This document shows, piece after piece, positions 33,745 to 44,435 of a DNA stretch of 64,000 nucleotides. The notes below the pieces were generated by a model that did not search any database, was not told the DNA's origin, and saw only the letters and a program-made list of their open reading frames with translations. The position numbers and the translations under genes were made by a program. The DNA is from Alloascoidea africana (Eukaryota > Ascomycota > Alloascoideomycetes > Alloascoideales > Alloascoideaceae): contig JAKTTT010000028.1 in assembly GCA_030581615.1 (NCBI GenBank), forward strand, positions 1 to 64,000, written 5' to 3'. Position 1 is the stretch's first letter; each line of letters opens with the position of its first letter.

Positions 33745-34064
33745 AACGTTACAAATCTCGACACATTAAATCAAAGAAGTTTTTTAATATAAAGCTACTG
33801 CATCTACAATAACGTAGCCAAAATTCTAATGTTTAAATTCTCTTGAACAAGTTAGGAGAGCCATTGCAGTGTATTAGAATAGTTGTCATACAGAGGCTAG
33901 TTTACGAAATATCAGTTTTCTGTATGACATTTCACAAGTTCCAAAATCGTAAGGTAACTATGGAACTAAAAGTACTGTATAATACAACAAAATGCGTGAG
34001 AGCGGATAGACGTTCAAATGAGTAATTTTTGATTGTTAAGGAAATTGGTATTCTTTCTACTTGC
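33745..34064. other. Convergent intergenic region QCR9 / RPP2
   Basis: About 320 bp, no gene seen; probably terminators of both genes. Confidence 0.5.
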
Positions 34065-34553
34065 TTAGTCGAAAAGACCGAATCCTAAAGAAGGAGTTAG
34101 TACCAGATCAGAAAAGTGATTTTGAAAATTGAACTTACCCATATCATCATCAGACTCTTCAGCCTCCTCTTCCTCCTCTTCGGCAGCAGCCTCTTCAGTG
34201 GCAGCAGCAGCGGCACCGGATCCAGAAGCAGCGGGACCTCCTGTTGGGACAGATGAAAGTTTTGTGTTACCTTCAGCAATCAGTTCTTCAACGGACTTTC
34301 CCTCAACTTCGGAGATCAGCTTGTTGAGCTTTTCCTCATCAACATCAATTCCAACGGACTCCAGAACAGAGGTGATATCAGAGGCAGATGGGCTTGTCTT
34401 GCCAGCAGAGGCGAGCAATAGGTAGGCAGCAAGGTACTTCACTAATTACATAGAAAATTGTATGTTAATGATGAGGTCGATAATAAAACATAAGGAATCT
34501 GTGTCTGTAAAAGACTCTAGATCGCTTAGAGATGTCAATGAATTGTTCATACT
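34065..34553 (-). CDS. RPP2: Acidic ribosomal stalk protein P2, start codon split by an intron
   Basis: P2 forms the ribosomal stalk with P0 and P1 and recruits elongation factors. Exons: a single A at 34553, then 34441-34139 and 34084-34065, giving 107 aa. The protein [20 protein letters not shown] ... [20 protein letters not shown] ... [13 protein letters not shown] has the complete family pattern, including the Ala-rich hinge and the conserved acidic end. The reading frame upstream of KYLAAY has no ATG; splicing donor GTATGA to acceptor AATTAG joins A to TG and creates the start codon. The last intron (TACTAAC branch site) separates MG from FGLFD. Whether it is P2A or P2B is not decided. 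Confidence 0.9.
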
Positions 34554-35695
34554 TTTGTTGTCTGTGTTTAGTGAAGATTAGAGATTTCTGGGAAGTTGAA
34601 GACAATTGAAGATTGGAGATGTCTTTAACGCGGGTTACGTCCAGTCTGAAAATTACGCACTCTGACTTATGACTATTACCAACCGGATTTTCCTGGAATA
34701 ATGCTCTCTGAATTTCGAAAGAAAGAATAACATGGTATATTTAAAGCTATATTAGTATGTTTATTTCTTTGATTCTATATGGCTAGTAACTGTGGACTGG
34801 GAGAATGCGTTGGAAGATCAAGCGTGGACAAAACACAGTCACTCGTATGTCTTAATTAGGCAACTGTGCGTAACTCACAGCACTCCCTGGCAAGACCAGG
34901 TGCTAGTGCCCTAGTTTCATATTGAAGAAGCCTACACAGTTCAGAGATAGTGGTGGTCTAAGATGCTATTGATACTAAAGCCCCAATGATCGATTACTTG
35001 GTAGCTTAGTATTGTAGAAATCCAGTTTGGGCTTCTAAGTATTGTTCCGTCATACACCGCTGGTCATATTGATATTTCCAAATGGTCAGTTAGTATATAT
35101 TGATATTTGGGACTTTTAAGACATGGCCCTTGTGGGGAATCAACAGTGACAGCACCAGTGTCGGATTATCCCACTAAGATAGCCTCTAAGACAAAGCCAT
35201 CCTGCGAGTCTGGGCTCTCCTTAGCCGTAATGCGTATGAGTAGAAATGATAAGCACTCAATCTTGAGGACTTTAGAGAAAGCCGCTCCAAAAGCAAGTTT
35301 GATGTTTAATGACTCTGAGTTTTATCAATTGGCTGGTCCAGCAGCCCTTCAGCGCAGATGCCAGACCTCCAGAGCCACCCCTCCGCAGCGAACGTGGCTT
35401 GCCGGTTGTGCAACAAGCCGTTTCCTATCGGCCGCGACTTACTCGCATGCCCAGCCGATCGCGGGACCTGGCGGGACCTGGTGGGAGCCCTGCTAGACCG
35501 AGCGATCACGGCTGTCCGGGGCCAGCTGAGGACGGAAGGGCACCTTAGCGGTGATCGATAAGAGAAGGCACCGCCATTACGTAACTCGCCCCGCCTATCA
35601 CCAAATCAAGGCACACGGCACAATCCCGCCACCCATTTATAAACCTCCCTTCCCCAGCTTCTTGCTCCTTATCTTCTACACTTATCGAACCGAAC
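34554..35695. other. Divergent intergenic region RPP2 / BLH1 with a GC-rich block
   Basis: A 1.1-kb region. The half next to RPP2 is A/T-rich and ordinary. From about 35,340 to 35,560 the sequence becomes strikingly GC-rich and contains two perfect tandem copies of GCGGGACCTG (35461-35480) followed by a degenerate third. An ATG-started 67-codon frame (35358-35561, +) in this block has very high GC at third positions and a CRLCNKPF motif, but no recognisable similarity. TATAAA at 35638-35643 is the likely BLH1 TATA box. Confidence 0.5.
35638..35643 (+). promoter_or_regulatory. TATA box of BLH1
   Basis: TATAAA 53 bp before the ATG, in an otherwise GC-rich surrounding. Confidence 0.55.
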
Positions 35696-37198
35696 ATGGG
35701 TGCCGAAGCCTCTAGACCTGCCACTTCCTCCTCCGAGAAGACACATGCCCCCAGGTATGTCAAACAGTCTTCTCTAGAGCCCAGCGTTGAGAAGGAGCTT
35801 GTGGACTCCTTATCAAAATACCTCAAATTGGGATCCGAGCCTGCCTCCGGACTTTTGAATCCCATTTCCGTTGAGGCCTTAGAAAGATGGGAATCTTCTT
35901 TACTTGCGGATCCCAAGAACAGATTAGCCCTTTCTGCGCTTTCAAACAACAACATCACAAGCATTTTGAAGAACACTACTGCTTTCAATAAAGGGATTGA
36001 CCACATATTCAGTGATAAAGTGAGCGTTGAGGGAAGTCCAGTCACAAACCAGAGATCCAGTGGCAGATGCTGGATCTTTGCCAGCACCAACGTGTTTCGT
36101 GTTGCTATCATGAAGAAGTATAAACTTGAGAGCTTTGAACTGTCTCAAGCTTATCTATTCTTCTACGATAAGCTCGAAAAGGCAAACTACTTTCTCCAGA
36201 ATGTCGTTGAAACAACTAGCGAACCATTGGACTCTCGCCTAATCCAGTTCCTTCTGTCTGCTCCTGTTAATGATGGTGGCCAATGGGATATGATTGTCAA
36301 CCTTGTTGAGAAGTACGGTCTGGTTCCCCACTACTTGTACCCTGATGCTTGGAGTGCTCAGAATTCCTCGAGGATCGACTATTTGATCACCGAGAAATTG
36401 AGAGAAGACGCATTGATTTTGAGAAAGATTGCCGCTGAAGGATCTGTTTCTTCTGCCAGGCTAAATGAAATCAAAGAGCAGTTTGTAAGGGAAGTCTTTG
36501 ACACATTGGTGCTTGCTCTTGGTCCTCCTTTGAAAGCCAGCGATGAGTTTACCTGGGAGTATTATGATAAGGACAAGAAGTTCCACTCCATTAAGACCAC
36601 TCCTCTCGAGTTTTACAAGAGTGTGGCTGGTTTTAAAGCCACAGACTACTTTTCTCTTATCAACGACCCTCGAAATGGTTACAAGAAGCTGTACACTGTT
36701 GACCGTCTCAATAATGTGCTAGGCGGTAAGCCAATCGAGTACGTAAACGTCCCCATTGATGATATGAAAGCAGCTGCCATCAAGGCTATCAAGAACAATG
36801 AGCCAGTGTTCTTTGGAAGCGATGTTGGCAAATTCTCTGACTCCACCTCTGGTGTTCTTGATGTCAACAGCTGGGATTATGAACTTGGCTTCAACATTAA
36901 ACTTGGACTTACCAAGAAGGAGAGATTACAGGTGGGCTCATCGGCCATGACCCATGCCATGGTCTTGACTGGAGTTCATATTGTTGATGGAAAGCCCACA
37001 AAGTGGAGAGTTGAAAACTCTTGGGGTGATGCTCCTGGCGACAAGGGCTACTTTACTGCTAGTGACGAGTGGTTCAATGAATATGTTTTCCAAGTTGTCA
37101 CAAGCGCTGCCTATGTCCCCAAAGAGCTCGTTGACATTTGGAAAGCCGGAAATCCCACTGTTCTTCCTGTTTGGGATCCCATGGGAGCCTTGGCCTAG
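35696..37198 (+). CDS. LAP3: Bleomycin hydrolase (Lap3/Gal6), papain-like aminopeptidase
   Basis: A 500-residue intronless cysteine aminopeptidase (peptidase family C1B) that forms a hexameric barrel; it hydrolyses homocysteine thiolactone and bleomycin. The catalytic Cys lies in QRSSGRCWIFAS (about residues 117-128), the His in MTHAMVLTGV (about 419) and the Asn in RVENSWGD (about 440). The end VLPVWDPMGALA matches VLPIWDPMGALAK of yeast Lap3 but lacks the last Lys, which yeast removes to gain aminopeptidase activity. The N-terminus MGAEAS, with Gly2 and Ser6, fits an N-myristoylation signal; no mitochondrial extension is present. The conserved Leu in FELSQAY is encoded by CTG, arguing for the standard code. 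Confidence 0.95.
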   Translation: MGAEASRPATSSSEKTHAPRYVKQSSLEPSVEKELVDSLSKYLKLGSEPASGLLNPISVEALERWESSLLADPKNRLALSALSNNNITSILKNTTAFNKGIDHIFSDKVSVEGSPVTNQRSSGRCWIFASTNVFRVAIMKKYKLESFELSQAYLFFYDKLEKANYFLQNVVETTSEPLDSRLIQFLLSAPVNDGGQWDMIVNLVEKYGLVPHYLYPDAWSAQNSSRIDYLITEKLREDALILRKIAAEGSVSSARLNEIKEQFVREVFDTLVLALGPPLKASDEFTWEYYDKDKKFHSIKTTPLEFYKSVAGFKATDYFSLINDPRNGYKKLYTVDRLNNVLGGKPIEYVNVPIDDMKAAAIKAIKNNEPVFFGSDVGKFSDSTSGVLDVNSWDYELGFNIKLGLTKKERLQVGSSAMTHAMVLTGVHIVDGKPTKWRVENSWGDAPGDKGYFTASDEWFNEYVFQVVTSAAYVPKELVDIWKAGNPTVLPVWDPMGALA

Positions 37199-37327
37199 AT
37201 AAACGGCTAAAGAATCCACAACTATACAATGATATTTTTTTTATGGTAGATGATGAAATAGACGATCAAATGAAGTAATAATTGGAGCTTCCCATATAAC
37301 TCTAGTTATGCCATTTCACAGTGTAAA

Positions 37328-38178
37328 TTACGACTGCTGCTGTTGTTGTTTCTTTTTCTTCTTCTCTTCAATTTGCTCAACCTTCACTTCAGTCAGTCCC
37401 TTCTCTTTCAGCAATCCAGTTATGTATTCCTCTACTTCATCACCAACGTCACCTTGGATTACTATTTCCTCCTTCTTTTCGGCATTTTTGGTTACACTTG
37501 CACCAGTAGCGAACTTTGAAGCAAATGTTTTGGCCAGTTTCTTCATATCAATTCCAAACACTTCGAGACCAGCAATAGCGATAACGTGCTTGCGCTTTGT
37601 TCTTTCAATTCGTTTAATCAGAACTTTGCTAGCGAGCTTGACCTGTAGTTGGCGCTCTGCCTTTGCTTCATCTTTTTCCTGTTGCTTTTGCAAAGCTTTT
37701 TCAATTTTGGATTGTTTTTCATTCAAAGAGAGATTTGAAGTTGCCACCACAACTCCATCTAGACAATTTAAGCGTTAGCATGAAGGGTTGTGAAAAAGGG
37801 GAATCACACTTTAACAAACCTTCTGAATATAGCTTTTCGTAAATCTCGGGATGTGTTTTCTGGACGTTTAGTCTACATTTCTTAAAAAACCCGCCAAACT
37901 CGCAATACTTGGGAAAAATCACAATATTAGATCTCTGTGGTTAAACATTGTTCAAAATAGTTTCAAATGATGTTCTTACTTCGTAGGGATAAGAACAAAT
38001 AGGACAATACAGGACGTTATTTAGCTAAAGATCGGTAAGCAGTTAATAATCTCCGCTAAGCCAACAATGCGAGAAAGCATCAGAAGATCTTGATTTCCTT
38101 AAGCGCTTTACATTATCATTTAAACCGCTTATGACAATTCTGTTTTAAATCACTTACCACTACCGCGACGTCTGCCAT
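37328..38178 (-). CDS. TMA22: Translation machinery-associated protein Tma22 (DENR homologue), four exons
   Basis: Partner of Tma20 in recycling 40S subunits after termination. Exons 38178-38158, 38024-37980, 37907-37820 and 37758-37328 give 194 aa (yeast: 198). Exon 2 encodes LYCPICSYPYE and joins YCEFGGFFKKC in exon 3, matching CGICSYPPEYCEFSGKLKRC. The C-terminal SUI1-like domain (RTKRKHVIAIAGLEVFGIDM ... KKLAKTFASKFATG ... EIVIQGDV) is complete. Intron 2 ends in CCCAAG; using the CAG 27 nt earlier would also stay in frame but would add nine unconserved residues and leave a 45-nt intron. Intron 3 has the unusual donor GTTTGT. Divergent from SKI6. Confidence 0.92.
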
Positions 38179-38530
38179 TTTGGGGTGTTGATGGAAGTTG
38201 ATATGTTGGAGATCAGATCTTAAAACCCAAACGTTGAAGAGGAGAAGGCGCCCGGAAAATTTGCGAACCATCTACAAACCACAATACGCTTACTGGTTAA
38301 CTATGTTCTGTTCAACCATTCATAAATACATTCATCAAATATTTCTAAAATCTATTTTACAATGGCCTAAAAGCTCTAATCTACTGAAAAGTGCCGGCGA
38401 TTTTTGGACGGATCTTGTATATCTGAGAGAAGAGAAAGTGTTACCCGGATGACTTGGTTTTTGTGCATGAAAAAAGGGTATCATCTGTCTGTTTCAACAG
38501 ACTTGAGAAGAAAAGAGCTTTTCAAAGATA
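38179..38530. other. Divergent promoter TMA22 / SKI6
   Basis: About 350 bp. Contains TTACCCGG (38441-38448), a Reb1-like site 83 bp before the SKI6 ATG. No gene seen. Confidence 0.6.
38441..38448 (+). promoter_or_regulatory. Reb1-like site in the TMA22/SKI6 promoter
   Basis: TTACCCGG; same word as in four other promoters of this window. Confidence 0.55.
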
Positions 38531-39590
38531 ATGGTATGTCTTTATAGTGTATATTGTTGTTTCCATTCATACACTGACAGAAATCAATAGTCACGATTAG
38601 AATTATATTCCCCTGAGGGTCTTCGAGTTGGTAAGTATCATGATTTTCAGAAAACTTCAAAAACTCATCAAAACATTAACAAACTGATTTGAAATATAAA
38701 GATGGACGGCGATGGAAAGAGATTAGGAAATTCGAATGCAAAATGAACACATATGGAACTTCATCTGATGGATCATCATTTGTCGAAATGGGGAATACAA
38801 AAGTTATTTGTAGAGTGAATGGTCCTATGGAACCACCAAAAGGTCAAGTATCAACCAAAGCCAATATTCAAGTAAACTTGAACATTGCCGCATTTAGCAC
38901 AATTGAAAGGCGGAAACGACAAAGAAATGATCGGTATGCTTTATTGGAAGATGGATCTGGAACGTTGTTACAAGTTACTAAGATAAATGGATAGTCGAAC
39001 TCAAGAGCTATCAGCAGCTATAAGACGAACAATTGAGCAAGCAATCATGACGCATTTATATCCTCGAACGCTTATCTCGATCGATTTACAGGTGATTGCT
39101 CAGGATGGAGGTGTTCTTGCTGCCTGTGTCAATGCAACGACTCTGGCGTTGATAGACGCTGGCATATCAGTTTATGACTACGTCTCTGCTGTCTCGATTG
39201 GATTATACGACACGATTCCTTTATTGGGTATGTTGAAGTGCTATGTTATGTTATTGAGCGGATTCTAACTTCTCTGTAGATCTAAACTCTCTGGAAGAAA
39301 TGGACCTGGCCACACTGACAGTAGGAGTAATAGGACAAACCGATAAAATTGCATTGTGCATGGTGAGTTACTTGTATTGCCTCTTTTTACCGTTTCGACT
39401 TTTTCTTGTATCCCGAGATAAGCGTCTAATTGATTTGGTCTAGATGGAGGACAAAATGCCATTGGACCGGCTGGAGTCTCTTTTGGCCATGGGTATATCA
39501 GGATGCCATATCATACGCGAACTGATGGACAAAGAGGTGAGAAAGCATGGCAGCGAGCGAATGGCCAAAACCGGCCACAAAGATATGTAA
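38531..39590 (+). CDS. SKI6: Exosome core subunit Rrp41/Ski6, six exons with an ATG-only first exon
   Basis: RNase PH-like ring subunit of the RNA exosome, which degrades and processes RNA in nucleus and cytoplasm. Exons 38531-38533 (ATG), 38591-38630, 38702-38933, 38995-39227, 39280-39362 and 39444-39590 give 245 aa (yeast: 246). Spliced text M-SRLELYSPEGLRVDGRRWK matches MSRLEIYSPEGLRLDGRRWN. Later segments include MTHLYPRTLISIDLQVIAQD, LALIDAGISVYDYVSAVSIG and MMEDKMPLDRLESLLAMGI. All phases close exactly. Intron 2 ends in ATAAAG; the others end in TAG. As in other eukaryotic Rrp41 proteins the ring is probably catalytically inactive; I did not check each phosphate-binding residue. Confidence 0.93.
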
Positions 39591-39662
39591 AGTACTAGAT
39601 ATAAAGTAGATTTTGGCAAATTCAAAGTTTTTCCATCACGTCACACACAAAAGGGTCCAGAG

Positions 39663-39669
39663 TTACCCG
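39663..39669 (+). promoter_or_regulatory. Reb1-like site before the gene at 39752
   Basis: TTACCCG 83 bp upstream of the ATG, in the 161-bp gap between SKI6 and the next gene. Confidence 0.5.
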
Positions 39670-39751
39670 ATCCAGCCCTTGGGGGTTCATTCTCTACAAC
39701 AACCGGATCTCTTCTCCAACTCCAACATTACAATTCAAGACTTGTCTGATC

Positions 39752-42609
39752 ATGGCGGATCAACTAAACGGGTATATGCTTTTTTCTATTTTGTTAAATG
39801 GCGTAGTGGCTCTAGCGGGCTTTGGTATGCCTCAACCAAGACGGAGTTCTCCAGCTAACCCCCACCAGCGCGAACTATGTGCCCCTTAGAGGCCGGCAAA
39901 AGTCCAAGAGATGGGTCACCGAGTCCACAAATTATGACGGAGACGATTGGTAAGATTACTTGTTGTTGGACACGTGTATTTATGCCTGTAAACGTACTTT
40001 GGCTAACGCTTCGTGTGTGCTACAGGGAAGACAGCGACTACGACTATGACGACGACTATGAGGATGGGAATACGCTTCCAAAGGCTGCTCCGCCACCAGT
40101 CCCTCAAATACCCGAGCAGTTCAAAAAGCCTCGAGGTTATGATCAAGCTGAAGATCTTGCACCCAGATCAAACTATCAAGTTTCATCTGCAGCTCCAAGC
40201 TCAGTTCGACCTAGTCAGCCTTCTCAATATAGCTACGATAGCTCTGATGACGATGACGATGATGATCCCTACACCAGCTCCAGACTTCGCTGGCAGCCTG
40301 ATCATGTCCCGGAACCAGAGGTAAAACCTCCCCTGGAACATACTGCTGCCGTGGCAAAACCTGAAAGCCCACTTCCTACACAGCCTCCTGTTCAGCAACT
40401 GCCACCGAGTTCAAATCACCTGCCAGAACAGCAGGAACCAACTCCTCCTCAAATTGTGAAGCAGGAAATTGTGTCTCAGCCTGTAGAGCCTAAGCCAGTG
40501 CCCCGCCCCCAGCCAATTGATGATATTTATGGTGGTGATGATTATGACCAGTATGAGCCTGTACAACCGTTGGCAACTTCAAACAGGCAAAGCATTGGCG
40601 AGATTGAACCAGCCGATCGTCAAAACGATGGAAAACATTCTCCTATAAGCCAAGGGAGACTAACTTCTTACAACAACGAAGCAGTTAAATCCGTTATAGA
40701 CGATTTGACAAAGGCTTTAAAGCTGACCAAAACTAAGAGCAATTCTCCTAGTCATTCACCAGTTCATACCGCTCATGATGGGTCTGAGCAGATAGTTTCA
40801 GAACCTCTATCCCAACCTTCAGCAATCATGAAAAATTTCCGGGAACCTTCTGTAGAAGCGCATCCTGTAGAGACTCAGACCGAGACAAGCCCTAAACAAT
40901 CACAACAACCGTTTTCTCTTCCTATTCTACAACCCTTGAACGAGCCCCTTTCCCCTCCTTCACATGTTTCAGATACCACATCAAACACAACTTCTAATGA
41001 TAATAATATTAATAACAATAATAGAATTTCAGATGAGGACGAAGAGTTGAACAATGTGTACGCAGACGTTATGGGATATTACGGCAACAGTGAGAGCGAA
41101 GACGAATATAGTAAAAACCAAGCTCCCACCAGCTCATCACAAGCAGCAGGGCTTCCGCAAGTTAAGAGTGGTTCTTCGCTTTCCCTTCCAAGTAGTCACG
41201 AAAGTCCTGCTTTGCAACCGAAAACCGAGGTTCCACATGGTCATACACTTGTCGAGAGACGGGTGGAAGATTCGCTTTCTGATAGTAGCTTGTCAATTGC
41301 AAGTAGTAATAATAATGAGGCTTTCAATGTGCCGCATCTGAATAAACAATCTACTTCAGAAGAAAAAGCTCCCACCATTGAGGATCACAATCATCGTGCT
41401 CTCGAACCCGAAGTTAAACATGACCTTCAAAATGCTTTCCCTCTCTCGAGAAACGAAGGTCTCAGTAGCGATGGGGATGTTTCTTCAATGTCCTCTAGTT
41501 CTTCTGATGATATCGACCTTGCTGGAAGATGGGCACCAGATCCTTCTGCACAAGAACCAACAAATCTATCACCTTATGAGTTGGCTACTCCGTCAAAAGA
41601 TAAGGGCTACGGTTCTGATCGATTGGCAGATGAGATTATGGATTTTATCCATTCAGATGAAAAAGACAGCTCGAATGAAAAGATACAAGAAAGAAGAACT
41701 TCAAGCATTCCTAGCTTAAATAATAACAGCTTGAATGATCCAGTTGAGCATCTGTCTATTGATCGGATTTTGGAAGGAAGAAGGAAAAGTCAAAGCAATA
41801 TGCCAGTACCCGAGTTTAGTATTACAGATGAAAATTACTCAATTAATAATGGTATTGCAGTTGTTGATCATGAAGAATCATCAAAAGACCCTGAACCAAG
41901 GCCACTTGCACAATCTCGTGATACAGTCGAGGAGCTAGTTTCCGACATCAAGTCTGAAGGGGCGGCAGGTACTTCGAGAGATGCAGGACGAAGAGAGTCT
42001 CAGATCAAGGAAAGCTTTACTGAGGATTCGCTAGTGTCGGAAGGATCATTAAGGTCTCCAGAAGCAAAACACTCTATGCTTGACGACCTTGATTTAGAAT
42101 TGGCCTCCACAGCCAAACCCAGTACAATCGAGTCAAACAGATTCAGTCAGTTACCAGAGACACCATCGCCTACCACTACTCAAATCGTTTCACCCACTTC
42201 AACGAGCACCAAATCTGATCGACCTGTTCCTCAGTTTAAGGCAGTAGCTTCTCTTCCAAGTTCAGAGCTGAGAAAGCAAGCCTATTATGAAATATGGCAG
42301 GCCGAATATACAAAGGATACTGGTCTTCAAGATTGGTTATCTTCAGCTCTGAAGAGTACTGTTTACTCTCAGCAATCAACTATTGCGACTCCACATGCAT
42401 CTTCTGCCTATAAGCAGGTTCAATCTCAAGGTTTGAATCGTCATGCTTCTATTACAACCAAAGTGCAACAGTCAGCAGCCCGAAGCTCCAGACGTATGTT
42501 TACAACTTCAAGTCATGTCATGGAGAAGGTAGGAGGAAATGCACACAATTTTGCAAAAGGATTCTTGTCTCGAGGAAAGAAGAAGATTATGAAATCCCAG
42601 CAATCTTGA
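39752..42609 (+). CDS. Large disordered fungal protein with DGDDW motif, three exons, function unknown
   Basis: Exons 39752-39771, 39869-39949 and 40026-42609 give 894 aa. The spliced N-terminus reads MADQLNGANYVPLRGRQKSK then RWVTESTNYDGDDWED. A basic RQKxRW segment followed by YDGDDW is a motif I remember from conserved fungal proteins of unknown function. Most of the protein is Ser-, Pro- and acid-rich and likely disordered, with an Asn microsatellite near residues 345-360. A short conserved-looking segment near the C-terminus (SSELRKQAYYEIWQAEYTKD, then TGLQDWLSSAL) precedes a basic end. Such an architecture suggests an adaptor of the cortex or cytoskeleton, but that is only inference. 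Starting at 39877 without splicing would miss the conserved N-terminus. Confidence 0.8.
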
Positions 42610-42938
42610 GGGTGTGGTTGTCTTTCTCTAAGAACTTCGCTTTGTCTTGATCATGGATTTTTAATTCTCCTACTTTTAGTTTATTGTTTTTCCATCGATA
42701 CAGAAGTAATCTCCTTCTGTTCAACGGCTTTTATCGAGAAAAAGAAAAAATGTGTTATTCCCAAATGTATGAGAGACCTGTTCAATAAGGTTATAGAGAA
42801 TTGGGGGAAATTTATTTAAGATGCTTTAACTAAGAGACTCCAAAAAATTTATCCTTTCTATTGGATTTTTATTGGCCCTGCCAATTTGGAACAGTATATA
42901 TAGTTTTTTTTTTTTTGGATGCGATGTGTGATTGGAAG
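42610..42938. other. Convergent intergenic region
   Basis: About 330 bp, A/T-rich, with a 14-nt T run at 42904-42917 that fits a terminator area. No gene seen. Confidence 0.5.
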
Positions 42939-44183
42939 TTAGTGAAGATATCTCATTACAGCCTCGAAAGCTGCCAGAGCTGCCGCATTCGCAGGGAATG
43001 ATCTGAACAAAGCAATTGTAGTAGGTTAGCTATTGTTAATGTTGAAACACGAGAAAAACATCTCACCTTAAGATTGAGGGTACAAATCCTCTGAAGTACC
43101 CTCCCCATCCTTTCGTTTGGTAGACCGCTTTGCAGGCTTCCATCCAGGTTTTGTACTTGGGGTTTAAAATACTATCAGTCATAATTTGTTGCTTCACCAC
43201 ATCCGATGGATACGCAACTATCCAAAACACGGTCGCTGACAATCCACCAGACCAAAAATTTATCGATGGGTCTGATAATTTTGTGTTTCTTTTAAAGTAT
43301 TGTGTGAATAGCTCATAGGATCCCCACCATGCGATGAAGTTTGTTCTGAAAAGCATTGTTGCAAACAGACCTTTGAAAAGACCCCTTAGACCATTTTGCT
43401 TAATCTGTAAAGACGATTCGTGTTAGAAATGGCAAAAGCATACTGGTGTTTAAACACGTACTAAAACACTGGCACAGTTTATTGGTCCTGTGTAGAGTTT
43501 AGTTCCAGCATCATACTGGACTTGTAACCGGGCTTTGATATTCTCTATTGGCGCAGCGACAAAACTGACAGTCCACCCCGACATACAACCTGTAATTTCT
43601 CTTGTTAGTGCCTCCATCTGTGCATTTTGGAGTTTCAGATATATTCATACCCGCTATGCAATGTCCGGAGAGAGGTAGAACTGGTTGGTCATGATAAACA
43701 TTTTCTTTCAAAAGTCGCCGGTAATTGTGCAACGACCCGAGCATTCTATCAGAATGAGATTAGAATGCACACAAAACAACCAAAACGCGACCAAACCAAA
43801 GACCTTACACGCTATCCATTATCATCCAGCCTACCAAGGGAGGTGTAGCTCCCTTATAGAATCCTTTTATGCCTTCATTTACAAACGTCTTGTAAACTGC
43901 ATCCAGGGGTCCTTTGAACCTGCCCTCCGATGTTTGTAACCTGACCTTGATCGTATCAAATCTTGACATATGACAGTCTATTAGCATTTGCCCGATTTTC
44001 TCTTATCTTGCGGCTATGATCCACTGGCTGTCTCCTGAAGTAGTTGAAATATCACACATACGGGTGCCCCACTGATAACTTGGCAATGCCAGAAAACACA
44101 CCAGCCACGTAGCCGAGGTACCTCGGTGGAGGAGGTTTGACCTGGGTATCTATCGTCTTCTCATCTTTGAACTGGGCACTCAT
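42939..44183 (-). CDS. Mitochondrial carrier (SLC25 family, YMC/CRC-like), six exons
   Basis: Inner-membrane metabolite carrier. Exons 44183-44062, 43961-43809, 43745-43651, 43589-43462, 43404-43067 and 43002-42939 give 299 aa, the normal carrier length. The three repeats each show the signature: GHPFDTIKVRLQ, APIENIKARLQ and YPSDVVKQQI. The text GFYKGATPPLVGWMIMDSVM and the end SFPANAAALAAFEAV recall fungal carriers annotated as carnitine/acylcarnitine-like. The substrate cannot be set from sequence alone; Ymc1, Crc1 and Ort1 are the nearest S. cerevisiae types I know. Intron 1 ends in GTCAAG and splits the Pro of the first PFD signature. Confidence 0.9.
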
Positions 44184-44435
44184 CGTTTGGCCGGGGACTC
44201 GGGGACAGGATGGTGAGAGAGATGAGGCCTGCGGCAAGTACAGTATATAGGAGAGTCGGTTGTGCGAATCAGTCATAATTATCACAGCTGCAACTCTCCA
44301 CAAAAGGCAACCGGCCGGGCCTGTTTTTCTCCGGGCGCTTCAGAACTCCGACATACTGAACAATAAAAGTTTCAAAAATCTATGAGTAAAGATATAAAAA
44401 AACCAAGTAACAGAAACTACAGTAAGCCAAAACTA

